64,000 nt of DNA from Bimuria novae-zelandiae CBS 107.79 (taxonomy: Eukaryota > Ascomycota > Dothideomycetes > Pleosporales > Didymosphaeriaceae): the NCBI GenBank assembly GCA_010015655.1, contig ML976772.1, forward strand, positions 84,469 to 148,468. The letters are read 5' to 3'. Position 1 is the first letter of the stretch, and every line of letters begins with the position of its first letter. A model generated the notes under the pieces. That model was not told the origin of the DNA and did no database searches. It was given only the letters and a program-made list of their open reading frames with translations. A program made the translations under genes and the position numbers. Shown here in pieces: positions 19,301-31,110 of the stretch.

Positions 19301-21982
19301 CACCACATACGCGTATTGCGGCAAGCACAGTAGGAGTCGTGTGCCCAGAACAGCGGCAGGGAGCCTTCCAAGGCCTTTAGGCTTTGTGATGTCTTCCTTT
19401 CAACCGCACCACGATTGCAAAATGTGATCCCAACAATACTAGCCAAAAAGATACGTATCACTGCCGTGACGCAGTATGAGCAACAGTCACATCACCAACC
19501 AAAGCAGGGATTCCCTGCGAGCATCGAATTCCAGTCTTTTTCCGAGGCCACCCATTGGCCACACTCAAGATCTTTCCGATATTCTTCTTATGTATTCCAA
19601 CTCCAGGATCCTGACCGGAAGAAACCATTTATTTGAGGGGAATAGCGCGCTTTGGGCAGGGAGCTGTGATTGCGAAGGGCAAAGTGCAGTGGTGGAAACG
19701 GCGGACTGAAACTAGAAGGGCGGTATGCAGGATGCTCTATTGCAGAGGCGTGGGGAGGCACGGGTCTTGAGATTCGATACCTCGGTAGTGTCTAAGCGCG
19801 CTTCAAATCCACAAATCACACTCCCCAGCCTAAACCATTCCTTCGCCAAATCGAGTTAGCACGCGCGTTGCGCCATCCCGACCGAAAGATCCCCTTTTCT
19901 TTTTCCTCACACACGAACGTGCATCAAAAAATCAAATTTCACGGAGACACATCCGTCGCCGCACGCCGTCACCGGAAGGACGATAGTTTTCGAAAAGGAA
20001 TATCGGATCTGCACCCTCGAAGGAGTACTTTGCTAATACAACACGACTCGCACTAATACGCTTCCCCTGCTATACGCGCTCCTCCTATAGCCCTATACAT
20101 GCAAGTCAAATACCCGCTATACATATGAGTACAAGTCCTTACCTCGCACGACCCACTATAAGCGCTATAGAACTGCCAGTGCCAACGTGTACGCTGTACC
20201 TACCGTACCGTACCGTACCATGCCTGCTCGAGGAGCGTTTGGGATGTAGGAGCACAGGCCGTCATGTACGTGACGGGCGCCTCAGCCAGGGAGAGCGGCG
20301 CTAGGCCGCGTGATTGGACAGGAGAGTTTCATCGTTTTCATGCACGTGATGGACCCGTATGCACGTCGTTGGGAGCGCTAAGCTGCTTTGAACACCCCGT
20401 GCTTATTTGCCCTGCTCATCGTCTGCTACACGGCCTGCGTATACCAACATCTGACCCTTCCTGCCTGTATGTACGTAAAAACGCCCTTCACACGCCCTGC
20501 CTACACAGGAGTCTAGCACAAGTTTGCGCAACTGCGGATTCGTCTCTTCATAATATTGTTTGGAGGCCTCACCCACCAGAACGTCCGTCCGGGCGCTTAA
20601 CCCGCCCAACCATTCGCCTGGGCCAGCCCCCTACCCCCGTGCGCCCCCTGATTCGTCGCCCGCCGGCGGGAAGGTTACGCACAGTTGGGCCCCCGTCCAG
20701 AGGCCCTCCTCACCGGTGCCCCGAAGCCCATCCTCCATCCATCGCTCAACCTCCCTCCTTCCCGTGCTCGTGCAAAAGCTACTTCTGCGCCCTAATTGGT
20801 CACCAGCGCTGGATGTGGCAAAAGGCGATTAGGGCTTGTGATTGGATGCACGAGGCGTGTACGTGACGGGAGGAGGGGAACGGTCTGGGAAGATGGTGGG
20901 AAGGGCGTGTTGTGGTTGACGTTTGAGAGCGGGCGGCTGATCCGCGAACGCGTGGCAGGTTGGATAGGGTGGTTCTTACGTACGGTATATCGATGCGTCG
21001 TAGTGTGTTAAGAGCCAGGTTGTCGACGCCGCTTTGCCTTCACCTTGGTGTGTCCGACCGTCACGCATGAAGAACGGGTGAGATCGTCGGGTCGCGTGTC
21101 TTATGCATCGGCGATGACTATAGTTCTAGAAGAAATGTTTCGTTATGCGTTATCAAACCGCAGACGTCAATCAAAGTCAGGCGACTGTGAGTGAACTCTA
21201 TGTGGGTGCAAGTGTAAGAGATGCAAGATAAAAATATCGATTGCTATGCGGTATCGCGCGCAGTTCACCACCGTGAAAATGCCAGCCAGCGCATCTCGTC
21301 GCTCTTCTCATCATCTCGACGTAGGCGCCAGACGGAGCCCTGTCTGCTCCCCGCGCGCTCTCCTCTAATACCGCCAATACCCATCGGCCGGGCGTAATGC
21401 CAACTGCCCTCCATCGTCTTCAGCCAGAGAGAAAACCCCGGCCAATCAAACCCTTAACACCACCAATAAATCCCCGTTAGCGCCGGCGCACCCAGAGAGG
21501 TATCCGCGTTGAAAACAATAATTCCCATCCAAAAGCCCTCCAATATAGGCCAGAAATTTTGCCTTTGCGCTCCAGAAACCACTGGTATTTCGTGTGAGAG
21601 AACATGACCTCGTGTCCCTAAAAATAGGATGAACAAAGAAAAGAGGGGCAAAAAGTGGTGTGAGGTGAAGCGTGGCAAGGTGACGCGATGGTATTGCCCA
21701 GTCGCTCCGGTGGGATGTATGCGGAGGTAGTCGCGAAAGGAATGGTTGCGATCGAGTCGCCGGGACCCAAGGATTACTATGAATCGGATGGAATGGCCAA
21801 AGAGCAGCGACCAGACGGATTATGTGCAGCGTACTCGAGACACTTGTTGTGATAGGCGCCCTACTGTAGCGCTAATCGAAGCCGAACCAAACAGTGTGGT
21901 CGTGAAGTGGTGCAACAAGACTGGGCGGCGGTTGAGTAACCACCAAGGTTGCGAGCTCAAGACTAGTGGCGCGTTCTTTTGT
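16388..21982. other. 5.6-kb gene-poor region
   Basis: No supported gene. Open frames are short, on mixed strands and without recognisable motifs. On the - strand 17410-16979 stays open for 143 codons, and an overlapping frame ends in a plausible small-protein segment (STPFPPSPFIDEYKRAGG); either could be a small gene, but neither has splice support. The longest + frame (20264-20866) lies in GC-rich, promoter-like DNA. Local repeats: GCTAGGCTAGCTAGCTAGG near 17437 and TACCG units near 20200-20220. About 17.5-19.5 kb is less GC-rich and lacks long open frames. Confidence 0.4.
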
Positions 21983-22777
21983 TTACTCCAATTTTCTTCT
22001 CTTGCCGCGCGGTGCGGGGTCGATTTGAGGGAAGCCTGGCGCTTTGGCATCCACTGGTGTGTTGCTGTAAGTTACTGTGCGAGTAACGACTTCTCGCACG
22101 CTCACGCGCCTAGCGCGGCCAGCCTTCTTTTCGAGATCCCACGTCCTGGGTGAAACTGCAGAGTAGGGAGAATTTGTTGAGTTTGCTGAGTTTGCGCTCG
22201 CCGGTGACCGCACCGTCGCAGGGGAGTGATATGGTGACTGTGGAATGTAGAGGCGAGGAGTGCGCGCTGATGATGGCCGTCTGAAAGGTGATGGGGGAGG
22301 AATTGTGACTGTCTGCTCTTTTGACTGCCCTTTAGGCAGAGGCGCAGTCTTAGGGACGTCTGAGGCAGGCTCCGACTTGATGTGATCGCAGTTGCTGCAG
22401 CTGCTGGCTCTTGAGGTAGCCGGCGTCGAGGGCGCAGTCTTGCTTTTGTCGGCAGGCCCAGAGGTCAATGTAAAGGAGCCACTGGAAGCTGATGACGTTA
22501 CCGAAGCCATGGATGTTGGTCGATTGCCCTCGAATTTGAATGTTGTGCTGGTTCCCGTAGACATGGGGCTCATGAGAACAGGCGAGAGGGTCTTGAGGAA
22601 GTTCAGGTAGGCGACGGGCGGTGTGATGGGCGTCTTGATTGACTCCTCCCTCTTGAGGGTCGCAAATGTGGGAGTTGTCGCAGAGAGCACCATTGGGGAC
22701 CGCAGTTCAGACGGATAGGTGGCAGACACAGGCGTCTTGAGGGCCGACAAGGTCGGTTTGGAGTCAGTCGCAGCCAT
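21983..22777 (-). CDS. Ser/Thr/Pro-rich conserved fungal protein, function unknown
   Basis: 264 residues from the ATG at 22777, the first Met followed by the conserved-looking region; an upstream in-frame Met at 22864 would add 29 residues. The protein is low in predicted globular structure and rich in Ser, Thr and Pro, with many SP/TP sites. Two stretches look constrained: ESIKTPITPPVAYLNFLKTL (about residues 45-65) and a basic C-terminal part with RRVSVREVVTRTVTY, followed by a final GKRRKLE that resembles a nuclear localisation signal. A nuclear, phosphorylated regulatory protein is a reasonable guess but not shown. I do not recognise a named family. Confidence 0.6.
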   Translation of the reverse strand: MAATDSKPTLSALKTPVSATYPSELRSPMVLSATTPTFATLKREESIKTPITPPVAYLNFLKTLSPVLMSPMSTGTSTTFKFEGNRPTSMASVTSSASSGSFTLTSGPADKSKTAPSTPATSRASSCSNCDHIKSEPASDVPKTAPLPKGQSKEQTVTIPPPSPFRRPSSARTPRLYIPQSPYHSPATVRSPASANSANSTNSPYSAVSPRTWDLEKKAGRARRVSVREVVTRTVTYSNTPVDAKAPGFPQIDPAPRGKRRKLE

Positions 22778-24113
22778 GACGGGAGAGCTAGATCCAGTGG
22801 GTAACGAGAGACTAGGCTGATGGTGTAGGAGGAGAGAAGGCTGCGTTGACCTGCTTCTACACAAGTTACAGAAGACCGATTGGTGAAAAGAACGCAGAGC
22901 AGACGGAAGTACTTGGCCGGGGTGCAGGGCGTGTTTATTGTGTACAGCGACGCGGGCTCTTTGTTCAGTGGCCGCTTGGTGGGCCTTGGGGGGTGCGACG
23001 CCTGCTAAAAAAAAAAGCGGGCGCTTCGTGGTCGGACGCGGGGCCTTGCTGATTCAAAGTGCCCGCCGCTTAGGCCTCTCCGCGCTGTGATGCAAAACAG
23101 CCGTTGCGCTGGGACCGGGGGCGAATGAGACGGGCCTCTCGAAGCGCCCGGACAAGGCTCGCGGGTCTGTGCGCTGGCGAACAGCTTCAATACCAGGCTG
23201 CTGCAATTGGCTGCACGCTGCTGAAACGACGTGTGTGATTTGCCTGCCGCCCTTGCAGCTGCTCTTCACGAAGCTGCTGCTCGGTCTGTCTGATTGGCGG
23301 GCAGATGTTTGGTGTGGCTGTCGGTCCGTGGACGGCTGTGAACTGACCGCGTCCAAAAAGCGAAGGAGACTGATGCAGGCCGGGGGAGGCAAACGTGGTA
23401 GCCCGGTCAGATTGACGATGAGGAAGAATGTGAAACCGAGACAGGCCGATGATACGAGACGGCTGAGGGGCGGGAGAACCGGACGACTGATGAAAGCGGT
23501 GCAGAGCCTATTTGGAGATTGAGGCGAAGGCACTGTGCGAACGATCGCCTCGTGGTAACTTCTATCTTTTTATGCTGCTTGCAGGCGCTGGCTGTGTGTA
23601 TGCCAGTCGCGCGCTTCCACATGAGACTTCTCCACGCCGCCTGGTGGCCGCGATGGACCACCCGTTGGACAGCTTCGCTGGCCTTCTCTGAACCGCCCTC
23701 GTGGGCGCGCGCCTTACCATACCAGCGCTTGCACCCCTGTCCGAACGGAGGCGGTGCGAAAAGGCTTGCTTTAACCCAACTTCACAGGTCCGACCTCCTC
23801 CCTGAGCGCTTTGACTGAAACCTTCAAATTGCGGCGCTAACACCTGATCCTTCAACGTCCAGTGCTACATCGTGGTACCTGGGCTGGATGAGGCATTGTA
23901 CCTTTCCCATATGGTACCGCCATACCTTCATTCTGCTGGCAGAGCACATCCCGGACTCTGTTCGGGCCAATCGTGACCTAATCCTGCAAGTGATGGAAAG
24001 CCACGCGCGGAGATTTTATCATGTAAGATGGGGCCACAGCGACCCGCCAGGTCCATGGGGGCTATGCTCCGTAGGAACAGGGCTCTGACTAAGAGACCCG
24101 CGCATACAAACTC
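22778..24113. other. Intergenic upstream of the S/T/P-rich gene
   Basis: About 1.3 kb between the start of the S/T/P-rich gene and the 3' end of the MoCo sulfurase gene. GC-rich with several overlapping frames on both strands, none with motifs. Contains an A10 run at 23007-23016. Probably long promoter and leader. Confidence 0.4.
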
Positions 24114-26722
24114 TCAAGATACGAGCGCACGTAGAGTATCGTCGTCGTGTATTTCCTCATCAAAATATGTCCGCACATTATCACCTACCATGATGGTCGG
24201 GTTCTGTGCCGATGGAGACTGCAGGTCATCCCGGGCCAGGAGACTGGTGTGTTCCCCAAAGTGCACACGGCCGTCGAATCGCCTTGTTTTGGACAAAGTA
24301 ACAAAAGGTTCCTGATTGCGCTCCGCCGTCTGCTGGTCTACACAAATCATCTGGCATCTGCGGCATGGTCCCAACAACTCAAAGTATTGCTGGCCGATCT
24401 GGAGGTAGCGCCAATCGTCTTCCGCATATGGTTGTTCCGCCCCGGGCGGGTAGTGCGGATTTTCAGCAACCACTATATTGGCTCGGAAGACCTCTGCTTG
24501 CGCCGCCTTGCCGCCTTCTGCCTTGATAAGTTCATTGAGGCGGTTGAGGCTTGATCGGGAAATTGTCAATATGGGACTCTCATTCGACAGAAGTATGGGC
24601 TTCGAAACTGTTGTCCCGGGCATTGCTGGTATTGTTTCCGGAAACGCCCCGGGTATGCGCGTCCTGCTAGACATGTCTTTCTTCTGCAAATGGGGCTTTG
24701 AGTGTCTTGCGCAAGCCAATGGGCCACTCCCGTTCCCGACAGCTGGGAAGCGAGCGAGATGACAAGCCACTCCTAGAGCTTGGGAGAAGAAGTCTGATAT
24801 CCGGGACGACCGATAGGTCTTCGCCTGGATTTGGTCTCCACATACTTGAGCACTGGTGTCCTTGTACATAGACTCTTCGGTAAACAACCGCGGATCGGCG
24901 GAGAGAGGCACACTTATCTCGTTGGCGAAGGTCGTATCTCGCAATATGCCTGTCAACTGTACACGTAGGACGCCTTCCTCCAAGTCAATGCTCGGACGAA
25001 TGAGGGCCATCTTGGAGTAGCGCTTCTGACTTAACGCTACTCCGGTACCCTGGTGCACGAGACACCATTCGCGGTCCCAGGCCAGACCTTCGCGCCGCAC
25101 TTCCCACGCTACGCCCGGCGGCACGCTAAACGCCCCACAACTCTTGATCGGGTAAACTGCCAGGCTTTGCACGTGTAAACGGCTGTGGGTTGGTGGCTCT
25201 GTGCCCAAGGACACCACTGGCGGTGTCAGAGGAGGCGGAGTATCTTCAACGAAGAACTCGCAGATGAAGTCGGCAAATGAGGTAACATCTTTCAATGTGC
25301 TCATTGCCCCAAGACTGACTCGGATCATTCCTGTTGGCTTCGCGCGGATGATGTCGTTATCATTGCCGCACCGCTGTCCAGCCGAGAAGTTCTCTTTCAT
25401 CTCCCATGGCGCAAGGTCCAACGAGGATGCTACGCCGCCAGGATTGCACAGGCCCCCAGTGCGCAGTTGAAAGTTCCTTACAGCTGCAAGTTTTTCCACT
25501 TCTGCGTTGCTGACCCAGCCGCCACATGGGTTTCGGAGGTTGAATGCCACAACCGGTCCTTGCGTAGCGGAATCACCGTACATAGCCGCTTTGTCGTTGT
25601 AGATACGACATACGCTTGTTCCGTTTGCATGTTTCAGCGATTTCAGATCATCGTACAACTTCAATGCCAGGAAGGATGTATGTCTCGAGATCTCGTCCAG
25701 GGACCTGTATAGTTCTTGATGTACGCTCATTGCAGCATCGAGGGCCATGATGCTGTGAATGGGCAAGGTACCATCTTCCAATCTCTCATGCAGTGCAGCT
25801 TTCTTTGCGTGCCACTGTTCTTTCATACAAACCTGTGTGGGCGCTAAGATCAGCATGTGCCTCAGTATGTGCCGTATTACTAGGGTATACTCACTACCAT
25901 CTCAACTGTGCCACCACCGAAGTAACGACGCTTATCAAATACAGATCCCGCAGCTTTCCGGATGATCAGTGCGCCTAAATCTGGGAATCCGAAGACCTTG
26001 TACAGACTCAATACTGTGAAATCCGGGGCACAACTAGCGTCACTCAAATCGAGCGGCGAGGTTGACACGAGGGCAGCCGCATCCAACAACGTGTACACGG
26101 AACCTTGCTTTCTCATGCGTATACGGCGCACCCAGTCCAAGGGTAGCCGGCGCCCGTTCATGTTGGACTGCGCCGGATATGCAAAGAGGCCGAGCCGGTC
26201 ACCCAGCTTACCCTCCACTTCTTCCACCCATTGGTCAACTTCTGCGTCCGTTGTAAAACAGCGGTGTCGTGTAGCAGCCTCACGGACTCCAATCACGCTT
26301 GTGTGCGCATCGCGATGGTAGCCGTACCAATAGCCCTCCTCTTGATCGCGAAGCGCCTCCATGACCAACTTGATTCCTGCGGTGGCATTGGCGACAAAGA
26401 CGACGTCGAAGTCAGCCGGGTCTGCCTTGAAAAGACTCAACAGCCGCAGTCTAACATCTTCGATGCGGCGGGTTGTCAACTGGGACGCATTCGAGGCGGA
26501 GTGAGGGTTGCCGTAGAGGTTGGTGATCATATCGTTGGAGAAACGCTCGATGAGTGACTTGGCGTATAATGTAGTACCGGCATGGTCAAGGTAGGTAGTG
26601 TCTACAAGCAATTAGCAAAAGCGCTTTTGTAGCATTTAGAGTTGCTTACCCCGGAGCATAGGGTATTCGCGAAGGCGAAGTTCCTCGACGGCTTTGTCGT
26701 AGCTTACGCGCGCGTCCTCCAT
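24114..26722 (-). CDS. hxB: Molybdenum cofactor sulfurase (HxB/MOCOS)
   Basis: Three exons (- strand): 26722-26650, 26601-25895, 25832-24114; 832 residues, close to Aspergillus HxB. It transfers sulfur from L-cysteine to the molybdenum cofactor, forming the sulfido ligand that xanthine dehydrogenase and aldehyde oxidase need. The N-terminal NifS-like PLP domain (about 20-440) has YLDHAGTTLY, the PLP lysine in SLYKVFGFP (Lys about 226), and the persulfide-carrying cysteine in GGLCNPGG (Cys about 389). The C-terminal half has a MOSC N-terminal beta-barrel (VYPIKSCGAFSV) and a MOSC domain with FRANIVV and GPCRRCQMICVD. Introns are GTAAGC...GTAG (48 bp) and GTGAGT...ACACAG (62 bp). The second donor was set so that exon 2 ends TVEMV and joins VCMKEQWH. 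Complete and apparently functional. Confidence 0.92.
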
Positions 26723-27566
26723 GGTGGCAAACACCAAAGGAGACTCGCGAATCTACCTTAGGTCTTTGAAAAGAGCAAGAAAAGGAGAGTCAGAGAGGCA
26801 CATTTGAATGTACAGCCGTTGCTTGTGAGAGTGGGGGATGGCGAATCTGCAGCATAGTGAGCAGCGCGGTAGACCGCGGTCAGCTCCGACAACCGATTTG
26901 TGAGACGGCGATCACCCGCGATCGGGTCTAAGCCTATCTCACTCGGGATTTGTGTATTTCCACAGAAATAATAGCATGGAGCAAATGGACTGGCAGGGCA
27001 CATACGCTGCGTTGTTGTTCGACGTTGGCACACTGACTGAGTTCACATGCAGGAAGCGTGGGGGTGCACAGACCACTGACCCTGGAATGAAGCGACCGAC
27101 CATTCACACCACAATACATCACAAACTATTCCAGGGAGGACGCAACAATCCAGGATCAGGTGCTCTACATAAAACCAGTCATATACTTGTCTTTTAATTT
27201 TTGAAACCACGCTAGAATCACGACACTATTCAGCTGGTCATTTATATACTAGTCAACCTTGGAACATTGGAACCTTGGAACTTCGATGCCCACATTGGGT
27301 GTCAATCAAGCTCTTGCATTCAACATGAAAAGTGAAGCAACCAATGTCCTGAACCTAGAGCCTAATCTTTGCAGAACATACGACCAGGCACACTAAAACG
27401 TGTAGCAACTTTTCAAACGCTGAACAGATGACGTTGAGGCTTTGTCCAACTGTACAGCTCCTCATACAGTCTGCGTGAGCTCAAAACCTTGTCTCCAATT
27501 CCAGGCTCCCCTTTTCCACCTGTAGTACAAGTCTACGTGCGGCGGAGCACAACAGCGGGTGTTCCT
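26723..27566. other. Intergenic upstream of MoCo sulfurase
   Basis: 844 bp between the sulfurase start and the 3' end of the RRM-like gene. It holds the sulfurase promoter. A short duplication AACCTTGGAACATTGGAACCTTGGAACTT lies near 27255-27283 (reported here as units of TTGGAAC). No gene seen. Confidence 0.4.
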
Positions 27567-29050
27567 TCATTGGTCCTCAACTGCGAGCCGGATCTGGAGC
27601 ATCAAGCCGTAGATGGCTCCGACCATGTACGAGCACTGCTTGGCCGCGTCCTTGGTATACATGTCGATGATGGCGGTCTGTGTTCGCGAAGCCGGATCCC
27701 GCTCTACCATCTTGATATCGCAGCTGTTCGCATGTGTCAGCCAAGTGTACAAGTGATATATGGCATGAGGAAAGTAGGGCATCCCGCGTGCGACTACGGG
27801 ATGTGAATGGAGAGTTTGGCGAGGTCTGTTACTTACATATCGTACCTGAACTCGTTGAAGAACCAGGCTACCTCCTCGACATCTGCATCTGCAGCGATGT
27901 TCGATACGATAAGTCGACGGGGTAAGAGGTTCTTCTCGTTCTTCGCCTGGTACGCCGCCTCTTCTTCGAGGGTTTGCTTGATGACCACATTTATTTCCTC
28001 CTCCGCTTCTTGAATGAGTCGAATGTTTTTACGCACAGCCTCGTGTCCGGACGGACCGGAGCTAAACAGGTACGTGGTCCACCCTTGTATCACCTCCCAA
28101 TTGATCCCAGCATTTTCGAATAGAAGCGCAATGAACAAAGGCAGATCCTCCGACGGGATCTTGGCATCTGGCTTGGTGTCTTTCTCGGCTTCATGGGAAA
28201 TCTCGGCTTCGCGCTTCATGTCGTTCTTAACCCGTTCCGAAATAGGTCCAACAACAAAGGGCGGGACACGCTGTGTCTTCGATGGAGTGAAATTGGTAGA
28301 AGTCCGCTCAGGTGGTGGCGACAGTATCTTCTCTAACCTGGTCATGAGCGGTTAGTGACGGTATTATATGGCCCTGGTATCACTCGTCTTCCGACAACCC
28401 TAGGTTTCCGTAGACATAAACATGGCTCACGGACAAACTTAGCGGAGACGTACTTGTTTTGGATTGGGCCTAGGCTCTCTTCCTCATGTTCCACGTCCGA
28501 AGGCTCGGGCTTCGCTTTGAATTGGAGCGAGCGCTTCGACAACGACTCGAACATACTCTGCAAATCCTCGTCCTCACTGACAAGCTCTGCAGGCTCAGGC
28601 GACGGTGTGGAAGAGGAACGCAGCAGATCTGGCCATGTTAGCACAGACAACAAATCCCGAGTTGGGTATCTCACCATCACGTTCGTTTTGAAGCTCAGCT
28701 ATTCCCGCGGAGGTCACTTCCTCTGCAATGGATCCGCCAGCCGTCGCGACGTTGCTATTCGCAGAAGTGGTATCGTCGACAATAGTTGTGCTCCTACTGG
28801 AAGGTGAAGAAGAGAAAGGGTAGTCCACGAGCGGTTGCAAAAACGGAGTCGGCGACGTCAGCGTTCGCTCGGAAGACATTGGTGTGGTAGCACGGCTAGC
28901 GGGGCGACTTGCGACCTCCTTTGCCGCCGTATCACGCCGCTTCGACGCATTCATGAGAGTCTCCGAGATACTAGCAAGCTGTTTACTGAGAAGTCCCGTT
29001 CCGGGCGACTGGAGACCGTTTATATGCCGGGATTTTGTCTTGGGCGTCAT
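27567..29050 (-). CDS. RRM-like RNA-binding protein, fungal conserved
   Basis: Four exons (- strand): 29050-28675, 28628-28454, 28337-27837, 27723-27567; 402 residues. All introns are GT-AG; two have clear branch sites (GTGCTAACAT and TCACTAACCG). The N-terminal 180 residues are Ser/Thr-rich and disordered (MTPKTKSRHINGL). The middle has a helical region rich in Glu (about 260-310). The C-terminal 80 residues form an RRM-like fold: RRLIVSNIAADADVEEVAWFF as beta1-alpha1, then IKMVERDPASRTQTAIIDMY, then YGLMLQIRLAVED. RNP motifs are degenerate, so RNA binding is inferred and not certain. No named orthologue recognised. Confidence 0.72.
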
Positions 29051-29856
29051 TGTGGACTCGGCGCTGCGGTCAATACACGCGATTCTGGATCAATCGCAAA
29101 CAGTTCAATTGGGCAAGAGCAAGCGAAAGCTTGTACAAGAGGGCGACGGAAGTGTTAACTTATGATCGAGCTGATTGGGAGGCCACGGTTGGTGTCAACC
29201 GGTGCGAGCTGGTTGCCAACGGAGGTGTGTTCGGAGCGTTTGTGTGGCGAGGAAGGAGCGACTAAGACGAGCGCGAACAAACGGAATCGACAAGGACCGG
29301 AACTGACACCTGGGACATAAGTGACCGTCAAAGTGAAGCGCGGATATCTTGAAGAACTGCACCCGTCCCTTAATGAATGCTGAATGACGGACTGCAATTT
29401 TGTCCTAGCGCCTCAATTTTTGTACATGTTATACAACTTTGATCCGCACCATCCGATGTTTATTCCCAAGTTCCATAGCTCTTGAATGTTTCCCTGGACG
29501 TCTAAGTTGTATTGAAGATACTCATCCACTTCTGTATCGTGCTTTCGAGGTGGGCGTATTAGACAATGGCACAGGCGAACCCTGAAAGTGAAGAATCAAA
29601 AGAGCTTGGAAGATGCAAGAACGAGACAGACCTTATAATTCATGCAACGTAACCATTGCCATATTGTCGCAAAAGGTATATCCTAAGCAGCGCCCTCTTT
29701 TCCTAACCTCGGGTATCCCATACGTGCGTATCCCCCATACGTAACACCAGCCCCAGGTATCCAATGTAGTCCATACTACCAAGCAAATACAAGAATCGCC
29801 ATACAATCGACCACCTTCCCAATCCTGCCTTCCACAACTCTGTGATACGAACCGAA
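29051..29856. other. Intergenic upstream of RRM-like gene
   Basis: About 800 bp with the RRM-gene promoter and the 3' flank of SHR3. No gene or repeat seen. Confidence 0.4.
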
Positions 29857-30515
29857 CTATTGCTTCTTCTTTCCCGCCGTCTTTCTCTCCGCCTCCTTCT
29901 CCTCGATCTCTTTGATCTCTGCTTCCTCCTTCCTCAAGGCATACCACTGCCCAGCCTGCAACACCAGCACACCGACCAAGACTAGCGCCAAAATCGTGTT
30001 GCTCGCCGCGTAAACCCTCAAGGTATCTTCCCGACTAATGTAGTCCGCCGCATCCGGATCCTCGCTCGGGTCCACATTGCCGTAGATACCTGCCGTCACC
30101 ACGCGCAATCCCTTCACGATATTCGTAATATACACAGTGATTCCGGCCATGTAGAGCACCAGCGACGCGCCGTCGAACAGCATGTTGGCTTGCGAGGCCT
30201 TGTAGAGTTTCGTGAGGAAGCCGAGGAGTCCGGTGCCGATTACGATGTGTAAGATGCGCGAGATCAAGGGCGGCGACGCGTGCAGAAATTTGAGGTGGGA
30301 CTCAAGGATGTTGAAATAGACATCGCGGGGTCCGTCGGGGGTGCTCCATAAGATATTGTAGTCATACGGGAACGAGGAGAAGAGGATCCCGAGAAAGAAG
30401 CATACGGCTGTCAAAACTGTCAGTAAGTGCCGTTCATGCGTGCGCGTTGCGCTGCCAGGTGGGGTAGTATCTTACGCCCGATGATCAGGAACGTCCCAAA
30501 TGTTCCTGCTGCCAT
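29857..30515 (-). CDS. SHR3: SHR3-type ER chaperone for amino-acid permeases
   Basis: Two exons (- strand): 30515-30476 and 30407-29857; 196 residues, one 68-bp intron (GTAAGA...TTGACAG). The splice joins FLIIG to PVCFFLGILF, giving the usual family start. Four hydrophobic segments are visible (about 5-25, 60-82, 90-115, 140-165), then a charged, Lys-rich cytosolic tail ending GKKKQ, compatible with ER retrieval. Family hallmarks: FPYDYNILW and ESHLKFLHASPPLI. Shr3 in yeast prevents aggregation of amino-acid permeases in the ER membrane and promotes their COPII packaging. Complete. Confidence 0.9.
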
Positions 30516-31110
30516 TTTTGCGACGTGCTGGGTATATCTGTGCAATTCGCGACTCGGGATGTGCGCTGTATGTAGACAGAGGGTGCGACCGGAGAGGAAG
30601 ATGTAGTTGCTCGCGAAAATACCCGTCGGACCCGGGCCACGGGTCGTTCGTGTGAAGGCCTGGGCTTATTAACCAATTGAAGTGCTTGGTGTTGGGCGTT
30701 AGCTTGTTACGGAAGTTGTTCTCGCCTGTAGCCTGTCGCTTTGTGGCTCGGTTTGTTTGCAAGTGAGATAGGCGAAATTACAAAAGAACCAGGTTGCATT
30801 GGGGCTCGCTTTGGTTGTCAGACGGCAACACGATGATGGCTAGTTGCAGCACGCGACAGCCCTATCACACCATCACATCATCGGGCTTGGCAGCACCATC
30901 ACGCAGAGTCGCAAACCTCTTCACGATGGATTCATGCGATTAAGACGCACGCCAGACTACGCGCAAATGTGGCAGTGGTAGACCAATAATACGTAAACAC
31001 GTGGCTATTCAAGCCTACATCTTCGCCAATGCAAAGTGACACTGAACGCCTGGTACGCCATGCTCATGAACCGCATACGGGCCCAGACAATGTCACTGAG
31101 ACCTTGTGGT
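30516..31110. other. Intergenic between SHR3 and MCM7 3' end
   Basis: 595 bp with the SHR3 promoter and the MCM7 3' flank. No gene or RNA seen. Confidence 0.4.

Noticed and set aside
20264..20866. 200-codon plus-strand frame in the gene-poor region
   Set aside because: Pro/Arg/His/Cys-heavy composition typical of GC-rich noncoding DNA, no motif, no splice or context support.
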